From NCBI RefSeq assembly GCF_001659605.2, contig NC_035178.2:1-64000 (forward strand): DNA of 64,000 bases. The letters run 5' to 3'. Source of the DNA: Manihot esculenta. Taxonomy: Eukaryota; Streptophyta; Magnoliopsida; Malpighiales; Euphorbiaceae. A model generated the notes under the pieces. The model ran no database searches. It saw only the letters and a program-made list of their open reading frames with translations, and was not told the origin of the DNA. Of this stretch, positions 24,607-36,137 are shown piece by piece. Positions within the stretch are counted from its first letter, which is position 1; each line of letters begins with the position of its first letter. Made by a program: the position numbers and the translations under genes.

Positions 24607-27273
24607 TGTAACAACCTCAAACCCATAGCTAGAGTAGTGACATCACTAGGTATGGGTTAGGCTATTTCACCACTAGAGTAAGTGGCATTAGAGGAGGTGC
24701 TAGCTTATCCTGAGCTACTTAGGGGAGGTTCTAGCATAACTCTAAGCTGCTAATAACTGAATCATAGAAAACTCAAATAAAGAAACGGACATATCCAGAA
24801 ATAAAGTAGACAGTGTGATTAGCAAGTCGGGAACGAGTCACTTTCGAGAGGTGCTTAGGGTTTCCCGACGTGCTTGCTTGAGGTGCTTGGTTAAATCCGT
24901 CATGCTTGCTTAAGTGAAAAGGACTTATAAAGGCTAAAATCATGAAGTTAGTAGGTCAATCTATGATTATTGAAAGTTTGAAAACTAAATTGAAACATGG
25001 TAAAAAGTTTAGTAGGTTAAAGTGTGGATTTGGAAAGTTAAAGATAAAATTAAGTTACCCACCATGTGTCACCTAACTATGCATGAATGAAATGATAAAG
25101 CAAAGTGAAAAAGGTGGGTTGTCATCTCCACCATTTCATTGCCGTAGGTCACTCCATTTTCAAAGAAGAAATTTTGCTTTTCTTTCTCCCACCAAAGCCA
25201 AGTCAAAACCTCACCAAAACAACTTCTTCCTTTAACCAAAATTTACCCTAAGACAAAGAGCTAAAGGAACAGCAATATATTGAAAGAATTGAAGAAGAAA
25301 AGTTTAGGGTTCCATATACATCAAGCTTGAAAATCAAAGGTGAGCTTATAAATGTGTAGGAAATGGCATCTTCTCATTTCTTCATGCATGAATTTGCATT
25401 ATAAAGCTTTAATTTACAATTTATTTAATCCTTCTCTAAGATATAAATTAACCTAGGTGAAGGAACATCCAAGGAAAAGAAGATAGCTAGAGAATAGAAG
25501 AGGAAAAGAAAGAGGAATTCAATAAAGGTTTGGTGTTTATATGATTTTCTGTTTTCCTTTGATTATGCCATGAATAAGTGAAATTAGGGGTTGATTTTAT
25601 TTGCTGAAAATGTTGCTTTGATTGTATAAATATGTTATATGAATGTTAAAATGATGTTTAAAAGGTTTAGAGTAAAGAAATTTAACATGAGAGATAAAAG
25701 TGCAAACCTGGCAGAATAGGCTGTAATAGGGCAACTTGTGTTAACAACTTTATAACTTATTGTGTATTTATTGAAATTAGGCCTAAGATATACCAAATGA
25801 AATCTCAGACAAAGAGCTAAAACTTTCATGAATTGACCAAATTCATAATTTGTACGTAAGATAATAAAAATTGCAAGTGAACCTAAACTGGACACAGTGG
25901 TAGTACATCCGGAATAGAGTGTATTGATTATACCATAACTAATTATGTACTCAGTGAAATTTATTAACACTAGTGCCAAATGAATCTTAAGAAATATACC
26001 TAAAACTTTTTAGAAGACACTTAAGCTTTAATTTGTATGAAAATGCATTAATCTAATATGTTTTGTGATACTATAAACAAGTACCAATACTGGACTGATT
26101 AAGACCTTATTGAGCAGTTTGTAAAGAAAAATTCATAACTTAAGCTAGAGTGATTAGATTTTTATGAATTATACCTTGTTGGAAAGATAAGACATAAATG
26201 TACATTTTTTATGAAGAAACTGAAGTCAAATTGTAACTTTAAATTGCTTCAAAAGTTTATGCAATATATGGTAGAATGCAGTTTTCTCAAATTCGAATGT
26301 TATGTTGACAAAGTTTTGCACTATGTGCCATGAGTTTCTCATCTTGTTAACTTTGACACATGATTTATGTATTCTGGAAATGAATTCAAATAGCTTCAAA
26401 TGATATGCATTTACACTGAATTAATGATACTTGGCCCTGGTAAACGTAATAGGAGTCGGGGTTAGCTTAAGGGTATGGCATGCCATATAAACATATAGAG
26501 TTTGCAGTACTGCTACCGATACATGATCTATATATTTGAGGTTACCTATTAGGTACCTCAAAAGCACGGTCACAGAGCCCTGCTATCACAGTTTTGGCCT
26601 CTGAGCCTACCGTTCAACACCCTATGCCTACCGTTATAACTCCTTATCTACCTAGTCGACCCTACTATGTGTTTATAAGGGCTGAGAACTGAATTAAAAT
26701 TGATACTCGATTTTGAGAACTGATCACTGAATGTTAACATGTCTGCATCTATTACATGCACTTGATACGTGAACTTGTTTGCTCTATTTTATTATTTGTT
26801 TGCTATCACTTACTGAGCATTAGCTCAGCGTGTTGGTTTTTACCTCATGCAGGTTGTAGATAAAGTAGGCACGCGGAGTTGATCAGAGGTCTACATCAGA
26901 TATCAAGGTCATTTTCATAGCTGGTTGTTTTGAGTCTCTGAGTCATAGTATCGTTTTATTTTGGCATGTACATATTAAATAGAGTGAGTTACGAAGGTTA
27001 TGTAAATCAAAGAATAGTAAGATGTCAAATAACAGTTGATAATTTTGCATGTGTTTTTCATATATGCTACAGGTTGAAATGTTGATGAAACAGAGGAGAC
27101 TCTGCTAAAATTATGGTTTAAAACCCCATATTGACTTTAATCACCTTATAAAATTTACTTGAAACTTGGTATTTACATATAAAGAAAATTATTTAATCTT
27201 GATATGGATAAAAAAATATAGTTTGTGACAGTCCTTGCTCTATCTACACTTTGATAGGGTAAGGAGTGTTACA
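24607..27273 (+). repeat. Solo LTR, long Ty3/gypsy family (copy 1)
   Basis: Begins TGTAACAACCTC and ends GGAGTGTTACA, with TG/CA ends and satellite on both sides. There is no coding sequence, primer site or polypurine tract, so I read it as a solo LTR left after LTR-LTR recombination. It is homologous along much of its length to 47708-50875, sharing for example GGGAGGTGCTAGCTTA, the GAATCATAGAAA region and the block with ACTGAGCATTAGCTCAGCG near the end. The flanks are both A/T-rich (AAAAA versus ATTAA), so no convincing target duplication remains. Confidence 0.8.
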
Positions 27274-27805
27274 ATTAATTAAAAAAAAATCCAAAAAAGT
27301 AATCAAAATACAAAATTGACCCTCTAAATGGTGGAGATTGGATTGATTAGACTCTGTCAGGAGTTTTAACTAATAACATTTGGCAAAGACAAAACAATAG
27401 AAATAAGAGGCTACAAGCCGAAAACTCTTATTGAAGTTCTTGAAAGATTAAAAAGTGTTTATAAACAGCCAAGGAAAGACAATTATAATAGAAAAATCCT
27501 AATATGAAAAAATACAAAAAAATTATCCCTCTAAACGGTGGAATTTAGACTGATTAGACTCTGTCAGAAGTTTTAACCAGTAACGTTTGGCTAAGACGAA
27601 ACTATAGAAACAAGAGGCTAGAAGCCAAAATCTCTTATTGAAATTCTTGAAAGATTGAAAAGTGTTTATAAATAGTCAATGAAAAGTAATTTATAAAAGA
27701 AAAACCTTAATATGAAAAACAACAAAAAATCCAAAAACTAATGAAAATGCAAAATTGACCCCTAAACGGTGGAGTTTGAACTGATTAGACTCCGTAAGGA
27801 GTTTT
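27274..27805. repeat. Subtelomeric satellite between solo LTR and copia
   Basis: Just over two monomers. Their order resembles the higher-order repeat further right: a D-type monomer (TCTAAACGGTGGAATTTAG near 27530) then an E-type monomer (ACCCCTAAACGGTGGAGTTTG near 27759) that the copia element interrupts. The array resumes at 46379 in the same monomer type. Confidence 0.9.
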
Positions 27806-28074
27806 TGTTGGAAAGAATCCTCTGCCATGATTGTAAATCAATCAGTGTTGGAAAGAATCCTCTGCCATGATTGTAAATCAATCAGTGATCTTCTGTCATG
27901 ATTGTAAATCAATCAGTGATCAAATCTTACCATGTTTAGCATAGCACGATTTTAGGACATAATTGAGGGCACAATCAAAGGTCTAATTGTTCATATTATG
28001 TACTATATAAACTCTGTAACTTACTACACAAGAGGGAAGAAAATAAAAACAGTTTTCTTCCTATAATCTCAAGA
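27806..28074 (+). repeat. 5' LTR of copia element
   Basis: Starts TGTTGGAAAGAATCC. The end at CTCAAGA is set by identity with the 3' LTR and by the 5-bp target duplication, instead of the more common CA end. The first 40 bp are repeated at once (27846-27885), followed by a partial third copy, which shares TCATGATTGTAAATCAATCA. Confidence 0.9.
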
Positions 28075-28086
28075 TGGTATCAGAGC
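28075..28086 (+). other. Primer binding site of copia, tRNA-iMet
   Basis: TGGTATCAGAGC directly abutting the 5' LTR. The leader continues to 28189, is interrupted by E2, and resumes at 35865. Confidence 0.93.
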
Positions 28087-29785
28087 AGGTTCCGATCCTG
28101 GAATTATAGCCGTCCTGCAACCATCCGTTACCAGATACTTTTCCCGACCTTCTCTCACTAAACCAACCTACCAGATACCTTTCCCAACTTGTAACAGCCC
28201 GGAAACCGGTACCCCTCTTGTAACGGCCCCAAACTGCTCGGCACTAGGATCCAGATCGGCTTAAGGCCGCCGGGACCCGTAGTAAGCCTCTATACATCCT
28301 GAACTCTAGGTATAATCCCGTGCATGATCAAACTTTACTTGAAAACTTAAGCTTTGGTCTCATAAAAACCTTTAAACTTGTTTTTCTTACATCAGCTTGA
28401 CCTATGCATGGAAACATAGAACCCCCTACCAGGTGGGTCATCAAACTTGCTTTAAAACATAACCGCTTTGGGTCAAGGGATTGGAACCCTTTCTTCCCTC
28501 ACGGGCCATTCAAAACCCATAACATTAAAACATTTTCTCAAGATCATGCATAACAAAAAGGGATTTACCAACACTCTAGGCAAAGCACAATTCTATACTT
28601 TTCTTAACTTGGCTCTATCTCTTTATATCATTACTCTTTCTATTCTTTCATATCCCTTACATACATGAGGACCATACATCAAGTCCATCTAACATGTCCA
28701 TATAACATCATGTCCATAACTAAGCTATACAAGCAGACAAACATACATAGCATTACAAAACATATCATCTCTTTAGCAACTTACATTACATACTATCACT
28801 ATCTCCATAAACATATACATACAGGCATCTCTTATACATAAACAAAACATAACTAAGCTATTACAACCAAACATGGCAACCCATGCTTGAACCTCTTCTA
28901 TCCCATAGCTCTTCTGACTTACTCTGGCTTGACATACTCTGGCCCTGCAAAACTGGGGTTAAGGGAATGGGGTGAGCTATAAGAGCCCAGTGAGTAGAAA
29001 CAGAGAAAAACATTTGATTTAGTTCCTCCATTTTTAGGTATATTATTATGCCTTTTATTGTTCCACCCTTTTTATGTATTTTATTATAAAGACATTTTAT
29101 CAATTCAATTATTCTTCTTATTCATGCATTCATGAAATGCGTCATATCACAAGTATATCACAACAAACATCTCACCCCCGCTTGAGTTCATGCTAGCAAA
29201 TCTCTTCCTCTTGCGGGTGATTTTAGAGGGTTCACGTAACGTCCTTCCCCTCAGGGTTAGACATGACCCCAACATTCCCTCTGTCAAAACTTGGCCCCGA
29301 AGGAGCTCTCATGGGGCTTTCCTATATGTACTCGCCCGATTGACAAAGACTCATTGACAGACTTGCGGGCTATTGAGGTCGCCTTGGTCCACCCATCTCA
29401 TCATCACATACATAGCACATTATGCAATGCGTCACCTTCGTGAAACTAGTGCAATCATCCTATAACATATAAACATGGTGCATGGGCATGGTGAACTAGT
29501 GCAAACATCCTATTACATAACATGATGTATGAGTATGCTTTAAGCATTAGATTTTCTTAAAGTAAAAGATTAAGTTAGTTCTACTCACCTGAAGCCACTG
29601 CTCAATAAACTCAGGGTCAACTAGCACTGAAGCTAGACACCTCTCCTCAGGTCCAATCCTACACAGATGGACTCACATGAGGCACTAAACACATTCTAAC
29701 AACTCATAAGAAACTCCCCAAAAACCCCTCTAAACATCACTGAAACATGCATAGAAAACAGCCATGAAAAGGCTGGACAGGCACT

Positions 29786-30033
29786 TTCGGCGGCACCTTC
29801 GGCGGCCGAAAGTCTCCTCCAGAGACGAAACTCGGGTAGGTTCGGCGGCACCTTCGGCGGCCGAACTCTCTCTCCAGAGACGAAAGTCAGGCACTTTCGG
29901 CGGCCGAACATTGCCTTCGGCGGCCGAAAGTCTGCTTCCAAGCCACAACTCAACTTTCGGGGGCAAGGTTAGGCGGCCAAACCTATGCATCCTCAGGCAC
30001 GTTCGGCGGCCGAAACCACCTTCGGCGGCCGAA
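29786..30033. repeat. TTCGGCGGCCGAA array, downstream arm (E2 3' LTR)
   Basis: Dense TTCGGCGGC and TTCGGCGGCCGAA copies on both strands, with CAGAGACGAAA spacers. The equivalent array in the other LTR is at 34710-34957. Confidence 0.92.
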
Positions 30034-30577
30034 CCTGAGTTCATCCAGAACTCAGCCTTCGTGCACATCAGCCTTCCAAACCTCACAAAACATCCCCAAA
30101 CCTCACATACTCTCTCCCAAGCATGCATACACACTCCCACAAGCAAAGAGAGCAAAGAAACTAACTTAAACTCCTCAACACATCATCACATAACATACAT
30201 TGGGCATAAAACCCACATAAACCCTTAACATGCATATCTACCCATTCTAACATAAAACCTTCATAAAACTTACTTAAAACTTCATGAAAACTCAAGGGAA
30301 ACCAAGATCTACACTTACCTCTTGAAGATCGAGGGTTGTGTGATCTTTAACTCGGAGGTGTGGAGAATCCAAGCTCCAAAAGCTCCAAGCTCCCAAAACT
30401 CCTTTTAAGCTTTAAATCTTCAAACACAAGGGTAGAAATCATGAAAACTTGAGAGATGGGTAGAGAAAACACGAAATCGACCAAAGGAAGGCATAAACTC
30501 ACCTGAGCTCGGGAATGGGGAGAAAACTCGCCCATTTCCGATCTGAGGGCCCTTTATAGGTGGCCTGGTCAAAGACC

Positions 30578-30739
30578 TTCGGCAGCCTAACGTGCCCCCT
30601 AAACTCATGCAAGTTCGGCGGCCGAACCTCACTTTCGGCGGCCGAACCTTGGCTCGTTCAAACAAGACTTTCGGAGGCCAAAGGCGCTCCCGAAGCCTTC
30701 ACATGTTCGGCGGCCGAACTTCACTTTCGGCGGCCGAAC
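30578..30739. repeat. TTCGGCGGCCGAA array, upstream arm (E2 3' LTR)
   Basis: U3-side palindrome cluster, next to the TATA box. Its twin in the 5' LTR is at 35502-35663. The pattern is pairs of TTCGGCGGCCGAAC joined by short CTCACT or TTCACT linkers. Confidence 0.92.
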
Positions 30740-30935
30740 CTGGCAAACGCCTCCTTGGTCTTTTCTTTTCAAAACTCAACTCATTTCCATTTAAAACCAT
30801 GAAATCAGTAGAAAACATTTTAGCAACACATTTTACCCCTCTAGAAGCCTCTGGCATCTTCAGAAATTCTAGATTCCAACGGAGATTCCGCCGGAAGGTA
30901 GAAATCCCGATGCCGGATTCTAGCCGGGTATTACA

Positions 30936-30948
30936 TTCTTCCCCCCTT
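30936..30948 (-). other. Polypurine tract of E2
   Basis: The minus strand reads AAGGGGGGAAGAA immediately before the 3' LTR; this is the plus-strand DNA primer site. It confirms minus orientation. Confidence 0.9.
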
Positions 30949-31140
30949 ACAGAACATTCGTCCCCGAATGTTCCTAAACTAAAACATACAATCAAACAAA
31001 TAAACCACAAACTTGCGCTTGAACGCCACAAGCTTCTGCTGCGCTACTCTGATCCTTACTCTTCTTCTTCCTCTTTCACTGATCTTACTTTTCTCTTCTC
31101 TTCTCACCTTTACTAACTGGCTTCTTCTCACTGCTAACCC

Positions 31141-31945
31141 GAACTAACTCTTACAGGTAGTACCCGAATTTCAGACCTATCTTGGAAAAACAAACAGCTC
31201 CTACTAGCTGTCCCAATAGATCATCCATCCTGCATGGGAATACCTGCTCTTGGTAGTGACCTTGTTTAACTGCTGACAGTCGCTACAAGGGTTCAAGGAT
31301 CCTTCCTTCTTTTCCCGCACCACTCTGGAGCGTTCCAGGGTGAGGTACTGAGTCAGATAAAACCCCTGTCTACCAAGCACTCTACTACTCCTACACTCCT
31401 CCTATAACTCCGCAGGTGCCATCCTGTGAGGAAAGAGAGAAACGGTTCTGGTACCAAGTACCACCTCTAAACCAAACTCTACCTCCCTGACCGATGGAAA
31501 ACCTGACACTAGCCTGGAAACTCTGAACACTCGCTCTATCTATGGCACTAGGGCTGGTTCCTCGACTTGCCTGCTCAGCTCACAAACCCGAGCTAGAACT
31601 CTCTACTAACCACTCCTATACACTCTACGAGTCTGACAGCTGACATCAAACTTCTAGGCATCCTACACGGTCCCCTCTGAAGCCTACCTCAGACCCACTC
31701 TGCATTTCGATCCCGACTACCTTGCGCTGCAGACGCAAGTATCACCAGCTCCACAAGTAGAAAACCAATCCATCCCCCGGCTGACATCCAGACACTCAAG
31801 TCTTGGACCTCAAACACGGTTGGAAGGCATCTACCCTCAACGGACACTGGCTTGAATCTCAGCCACAGATGGATCCTCACCGGTCTGCTAACCCAAAGAG
31901 AACACTCTACACCCAGAAGCTATCAACTCAACCTCTCAAAGACTC
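31141..31945 (-). pseudogene. Degenerate protease/RT remnant of E2
   Basis: At nucleotide level this stretch aligns by eye with the protease-RT part of E1. For example, ATCTTGGAAAAACAAACAGC corresponds to the E1 TTTTGGAGAAACAACCCGC region near 15567, and the DNA near 31700-31880 parallels the VILGMDW end of protease. No frame stays open across it; the one 63-codon frame is out of register. The segment ends without YVDD, RNase H or integrase. It is non-coding relic DNA kept inside a mobile element. Confidence 0.7.
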
Positions 31946-32605
31946 CTAGAGCAACAACAGAAAAGGGAAACACACTAGAGCACAAACACACACATCAGAA
32001 CACGAACAAGTGAGCGTACCTGGCACCACTGTGTCCGATGTGTCTGCTCCCCTTCCTGGAACACTGGCTTGAGCCACATCACCTGCAGCTCGCTGCTGGG
32101 ACCACACCCTCCTGGGCGCAGTAGGACATTCACGTGCAAAATGCCCTTCCTGACCGCACCTGAAGCATGCCGTTGTCCCAACTCGACAAGGCCCCCTGTG
32201 CAACCTTCCGCACCTCAAACATCTTGTAGGACCTCGGCCAGAACTCGAGCCATCCTCAGCATCTAGCCTAAACCTCTTCCATAGCCTACCCTTTCTAGTT
32301 CTGCCCCATTGCTTAGGGGCTCTGGCTCTTCCCCACTTTCTACCTCTCTTGGTAGCTGTACTCAGCATGGAGGAATCAACTTCTCCTGAACTTGAACTCT
32401 TAGAATCCTTAGACTCTTCCATACTTTCCTCATCCATGTTCACTTGTAAACTAACATCCCTCCTCTGCACCATAACTTCTCTGCTGACTTCAACAGACCT
32501 TTCAGGGTCTCTTGCTCTGTCATCTCCACCTGACCTTGCAAGGGGAAAAGACTCACTTTCCCACTCAGATGGATCTGACTCCATAGAGCTCCTAGTACCT
32601 TGCAT
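31946..32605 (-). CDS. E2 gag-like protein with nucleocapsid but no capsid
   Basis: About 219 codons from the ATG at 32605 (MQGTRSSMESD). The start is chosen because a TGTTTCAG splice acceptor sits 10 bases upstream and E1 starts alike; the frame is open to 32641. Residues 1-90 are acidic and Ser-rich, 90-130 are basic (KRGRKWGRARAPKQWGRTRK), then an atypical knuckle CLRCGRLHRGPC and a canonical CCHC knuckle CFRCGQEGHFAREC. The tail is hydrophobic and Cys-rich and looks like read-through. The capsid domain that normally lies between the N-terminus and the knuckles is missing. An RNA-binding leftover is the best guess; it may be untranslated. Confidence 0.65.
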   Translation of the reverse strand: MQGTRSSMESDPSEWESESFPLARSGGDDRARDPERSVEVSREVMVQRRDVSLQVNMDEESMEESKDSKSSSSGEVDSSMLSTATKRGRKWGRARAPKQWGRTRKGRLWKRFRLDAEDGSSSGRGPTRCLRCGRLHRGPCRVGTTACFRCGQEGHFARECPTAPRRVWSQQRAAGDVAQASVPGRGADTSDTVVPGTLTCSCSDVCVCALVCFPFLLLL

Positions 32606-32615
32606 CTCAGCTTGT

Positions 32616-32618
32616 CTG
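32616..32618 (-). promoter_or_regulatory. Predicted 3' splice site before gag (E2)
   Basis: The minus strand reads CCCGTTGTGTTTCAG followed by ACAAGCTGAG and the gag ATG. It pairs with the LTR donor at 35241-35242, which would give an intron of about 2.6 kb that removes the rest of U5 and the primer site from the spliced RNA. Confidence 0.5.
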
Positions 32619-33100
32619 AAACACAACGGGCACACAAGCACACATAAGCATCACATCATATCATGTGGTCCATGACAAACACATGAACTCACAACACATA
32701 GCATAGCATCATATCATATGGTCCATGTGATAAACACATGACCCCTCATGCAACATATATCATGGATGAACCTGTCACCTACAGCCTACAACATAGCAAA
32801 ACATGCCATGACCAACTGTGCCAAGGGCCACTCTTGGTCGCTCAGCTCATCTCATATCAGTACGTATCATGCCATCTTATAGCTAAGGGACTATCAACAT
32901 CCATAATACAACATAAATGCACATGCATCACACATGGCATTACACATCAGCATGCAAGACAGGACTCCTCATCCTATCCTAGTGGACATGATCTTACTCT
33001 CAAGCTCTCTTAATGTGCTTGCCCTCCTAACATCTAGCACAACCTCTTTCCGATGTCTGAGCATCTTCGCATCAAAACACCGTACTCTCGAGGAACCGCT

Positions 33101-33112
33101 GCTCTGATACCA
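33101..33112 (-). other. Primer binding site of E2, tRNA-iMet
   Basis: The minus strand reads TGGTATCAGAGC two bases inside the 5' LTR border, as in E1. Confidence 0.93.
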
Positions 33113-35240
33113 ACTGTAACAGCCCGGAAACCGGTACCCCTCTTGTAACGGCCCCAAACTGCTTGGCACTAGGATCCAGATCGGCTTAAGGCCGCCGGGA
33201 CCCGTAGTAAGCCTCTATACATCCTGAACTCTAGGTATAATCCCGTACATGATCAAGTTTTCATGAAAACTTAAGCTTTGGTCTCATAAAAACCTTTAAA
33301 CTTGTTTTTCTTACATCAGCTTGACCTATGCATGGAAACATAGAACCCCATACCAGGTGGGTCATCAAGCTTGCTTTAAAACATAACCGCTTTGGGTCAA
33401 GGGATTGGAACCCTTTCTTCCCTCACGGGCCATTCAAAACTCATAACATTAAAACATTTTCTCAAGATCATGCATAACAAAAAGGGATTTACCAACACTC
33501 TAGGCAAAGCACAATTCTATACTTTTCTTAACTTGGCTCTATCTCTTTATATCATTACTCTTTCTATTCTTTCATATCCCTTACATACATGAGGACCATA
33601 CATCAAGTCCATCTAACATGTCCATATAACATCATGTCCATAACTAAGCTATACAAGCAGACAAACATACATAGCATTACAAAACATATCATCTCTTTAG
33701 CAACTTACATTACATACTATCACTATCTCCATAAACATATACATACAGGCATCTCTTATACATAAACAAAACATAACTAAGCTATTACAACCAAACATGG
33801 CAACCCATGCTTGAACCTCTTCTATCCCATAGCTCTTCTGACTTACTCTGGCTTGACATACTCTGGCCCTGCAAAACTGGGGTTAAGGGAATGGGGTGAG
33901 CTACAAGAGCCCAGTGAGTAGAAACAGAGAAAAACATTTGATTTAGTTCCTCCATTTTTAGGTATATTATTATGCCTTTTATTGTTCCACCCTTTTTATG
34001 TATTTTATTATAAAGACATTTTATCAATTCAATTATTCTTCTTATTCATGCATTCATGAAATGCGTCATATCACAAGTATATCACAACAAACATCTCACC
34101 CCCGCTTGAGTTCATGCTAGCAAATCTCTTCCTCTTGCGGGTGATTTTAGAGGGTTCACGTAACGTCCTTCCCCTCAGGGTTAGACATGACCCCAACATT
34201 CCCTCTGTCAAAACTTGGCCCCGAAGGAGCTCTCATGGGGCTTTCCTATATGTACTCGCCCGATTGACAAAGACTCATTGACAGACTTGCGGGCTATTGA
34301 GGTCGCCTTGGTCCACCCATCTCATCATCACATACATAGCACATTATGCAATGCGTCACCTTCGTGAAACTAGTGCAATCATCCTATAACATATAAACAT
34401 GGTGCATGGGCATGGTGAACTAGTGCAAACATCCTATTACATAACATGATGTATGAGTATGCTTTAAGCATTAGATTTTCTTAAAGTAAAAGATTAAGTT
34501 AGTTCTACTCACCTGAAGCCACTGCTCAATAAACTCAGGGTCAACTAGCACTGAAGCTAGACACCTCTCCTCAGGTCCAATCCTACACAGATGGACTCAC
34601 ATGAGGCACTAAACACATTCTAACAACTCATAAGAAACTCCCCAAAAACCCCTCTAAACATCACTGAAACATGCATAGAAAACAGCCATGAAAAGGCTGG
34701 ACAGGCACTTTCGGCGGCACCTTCGGCGGCCGAAAGTCTCCTCCAGAGACGAAACTCGGGTAGGTTCGGCGGCACCTTCGGCGGCCGAACTCTCTCTCCA
34801 GAGACGAAAGTCAGGCACTTTCGGCGGCCGAACATTGCCTTCGGCGGCCGAAAGTTTGCTTCCAAGCCACAACTCAACTTTCGGGGGCAAGGTTAGGCGG
34901 CCAAACCTATGCATCCTCAGGCACGTTCGGCGGCCGAAACCACCTTCGGCGGCCGAACCTGAGTTCATCCAGAACTCAGCCTTCGTGCACATCAGCCTTC
35001 CAAACCTCACAAAACATCCCCAAACCTCACATACTCTCTCCCAAGCATGCATACACACTCCCACAAGCAAAGAGAGCAAAGAAACTAACTTAAACTCCTC
35101 AACACATCATCACATAACATACATTGGGCATAAAACCCACATAAACCCTTAACATGCATATCTACCCATTCTAACATAAAACCTTCATAAAACTTACTTA
35201 AAACTTCATGAAAACTCAAGGGAAACCAAGATCTACACTT

Positions 35241-35242
35241 AC
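35241..35242 (-). promoter_or_regulatory. Predicted 5' splice site in E2 5' LTR
   Basis: The minus strand reads CTTCAAGAG/GTAAGTG, an almost perfect plant donor, about 200 bases downstream of the expected transcription start. It is conserved in the E1 LTR and in the LTR at 61909. Confidence 0.55.
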
Positions 35243-35475
35243 CTCTTGAAGATCGAGGGTTGTGTGATCTTTAACTCGGAGGTGTGGAGAATCCAAGCTC
35301 CAAAAGCTCCAAGCTCCCAAAACTCCTTTTAAGCTTTAAATCTTCAAACACAAGGGTAGAAATCATGAAAACTTGAGAGATGGGTAGAGAAAACACGAAA
35401 TCGACCAAAGGAAGGCATAAACTCACCTGAGCTCGGGAATGGGGAGAAAACTCGCCCATTTCCGATCTGAGGGCC

Positions 35476-35482
35476 CTTTATA
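35476..35482 (-). promoter_or_regulatory. LTR TATA box (E2 5' LTR)
   Basis: The minus strand reads CACCTATAAAGGGCCC, centred between the two palindrome arrays. The same word occurs in the 3' LTR (30552-30558) and at 62266-62272. Confidence 0.7.
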
Positions 35483-35886
35483 GGTGGCCTGGTCAAAGAC
35501 CTTCGGCAGCCTAACGTGCCCCCTAAACTCATGCAAGTTCGGCGGCCGAACCTCACTTTCGGCGGCCGAACCTTGGCTCGTTCAAACAAGACTTTCGGAG
35601 GCCAAAGGCGCTCCCGAAGCCTTCACATGTTCGGCGGCCGAACTTCACTTTCGGCGGCCGAACCTGGCAAACGCCTCCTTGGTCTTTTCTTTTCAAAACT
35701 CAACTCATTTCCATTTAAAACCATGAAATCAGTAGAAAACATTTTAGCAACACATTTTACCCCTCTAGAAGCCTCTGGCATCTTCAGAAATTCTAGATTC
35801 CAACGGAGATTCCGCCGGAAGGTAGAAATCCCGATGCCGGATTCTAGCCGGGTATTACACAACTTCTTTCTCTCACCGAAACAACA

Positions 35887-36137
35887 ATGGCCGACCACCC
35901 CAGCCCGGCTGACCAATCCCAGGCAATAATTGATCCAATAGCAGACTTGTCACAAAAACTATTCCAGTTAATTCAGAATAGCCAAAATGAAAATCAGAAA
36001 TCAGCAAACCAATTCAATCTTGATTCAGCACAGCCACCGTCCGACATAAAATTGAATGATTCCAATTATGTTGTCTGGGCAAAGATGATGGAGATGTTTA
36101 TCACAGGGTGAGGGAAATCAAACCATCTGACTGGGAC
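35887..36137 (+). pseudogene. copia gag, N-terminal piece
   Basis: The gag start (MADHPSPADQSQ) lies just after the copia leader. The first 74 codons include the family's NYVVWAKMMEMF stretch (the usual SNYxxWxxxM of plant copia Gag). A TGA at 36109-36111 interrupts it, probably a C-to-T change in an Arg codon, since the frame beyond still reads as gag. E3 then splits it after 36137. The frame resumes at 42656 in the same register. Confidence 0.85.

Larger units (their letters stand above)
28190..30935 (-). repeat. 3' LTR of E2
   Basis: On the minus strand it runs TGTAATACCCGGC...CGGGCTGTTACA. It contains palindrome arrays (29786-30033 and 30578-30739), a TATA box (minus-strand TATAAAG, 30552-30558) and the AGAG/GTAAGT splice-donor word near 30317. 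Small open frames here are duplicated word for word in the other LTR simply because the LTRs are copies. Confidence 0.95.
28190..35859 (-). mobile_element. E2: complete non-autonomous Ty3/gypsy element
   Basis: 7,670-bp minus-strand element inserted in the copia leader. The target duplication CAACT is at 28185-28189 and 35860-35864. LTRs are 2,746 bp (28190-30935) and 2,745 bp (33115-35859), nearly identical: about a dozen differences including one 1-bp indel, seen by eye. Polypurine tract and iMet primer site are correctly placed. The interior is only 2,179 bp and holds a gag derivative without capsid plus degenerate protease/RT traces; no integrase or RNase H is seen. A recent insertion with no working pol implies mobilisation in trans by a relative. 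Confidence 0.95.
33115..35859 (-). repeat. 5' LTR of E2
   Basis: Near-identical partner of 28190-30935, offset by 4,925 then 4,924 bp after a 1-bp indel near 33257. It holds palindrome arrays at 34710-34957 and 35502-35663. This copy would drive transcription of the element. Confidence 0.95.

Noticed and set aside
28468..28668. 66-codon frame duplicated at 33392-33592
   Set aside because: The match is explained by the two E2 LTRs being copies; there is no recognisable domain.
29696..30228. Overlapping open frames on both strands rich in SAAEG, RRPK and FGGR peptides, repeated near 19200, 34650, 35500, 62100 and 63000
   Set aside because: They are translations of the TTCGGCGGCCGAA arrays in LTRs; frames on both strands look alike, and they carry no domain or conserved start.
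28190..35859. Possible assembly duplication of a 2.7-kb segment
   Set aside because: The copies have independent differences, a 5-bp target duplication, primer site and polypurine tract in the right places, so they are true LTRs.
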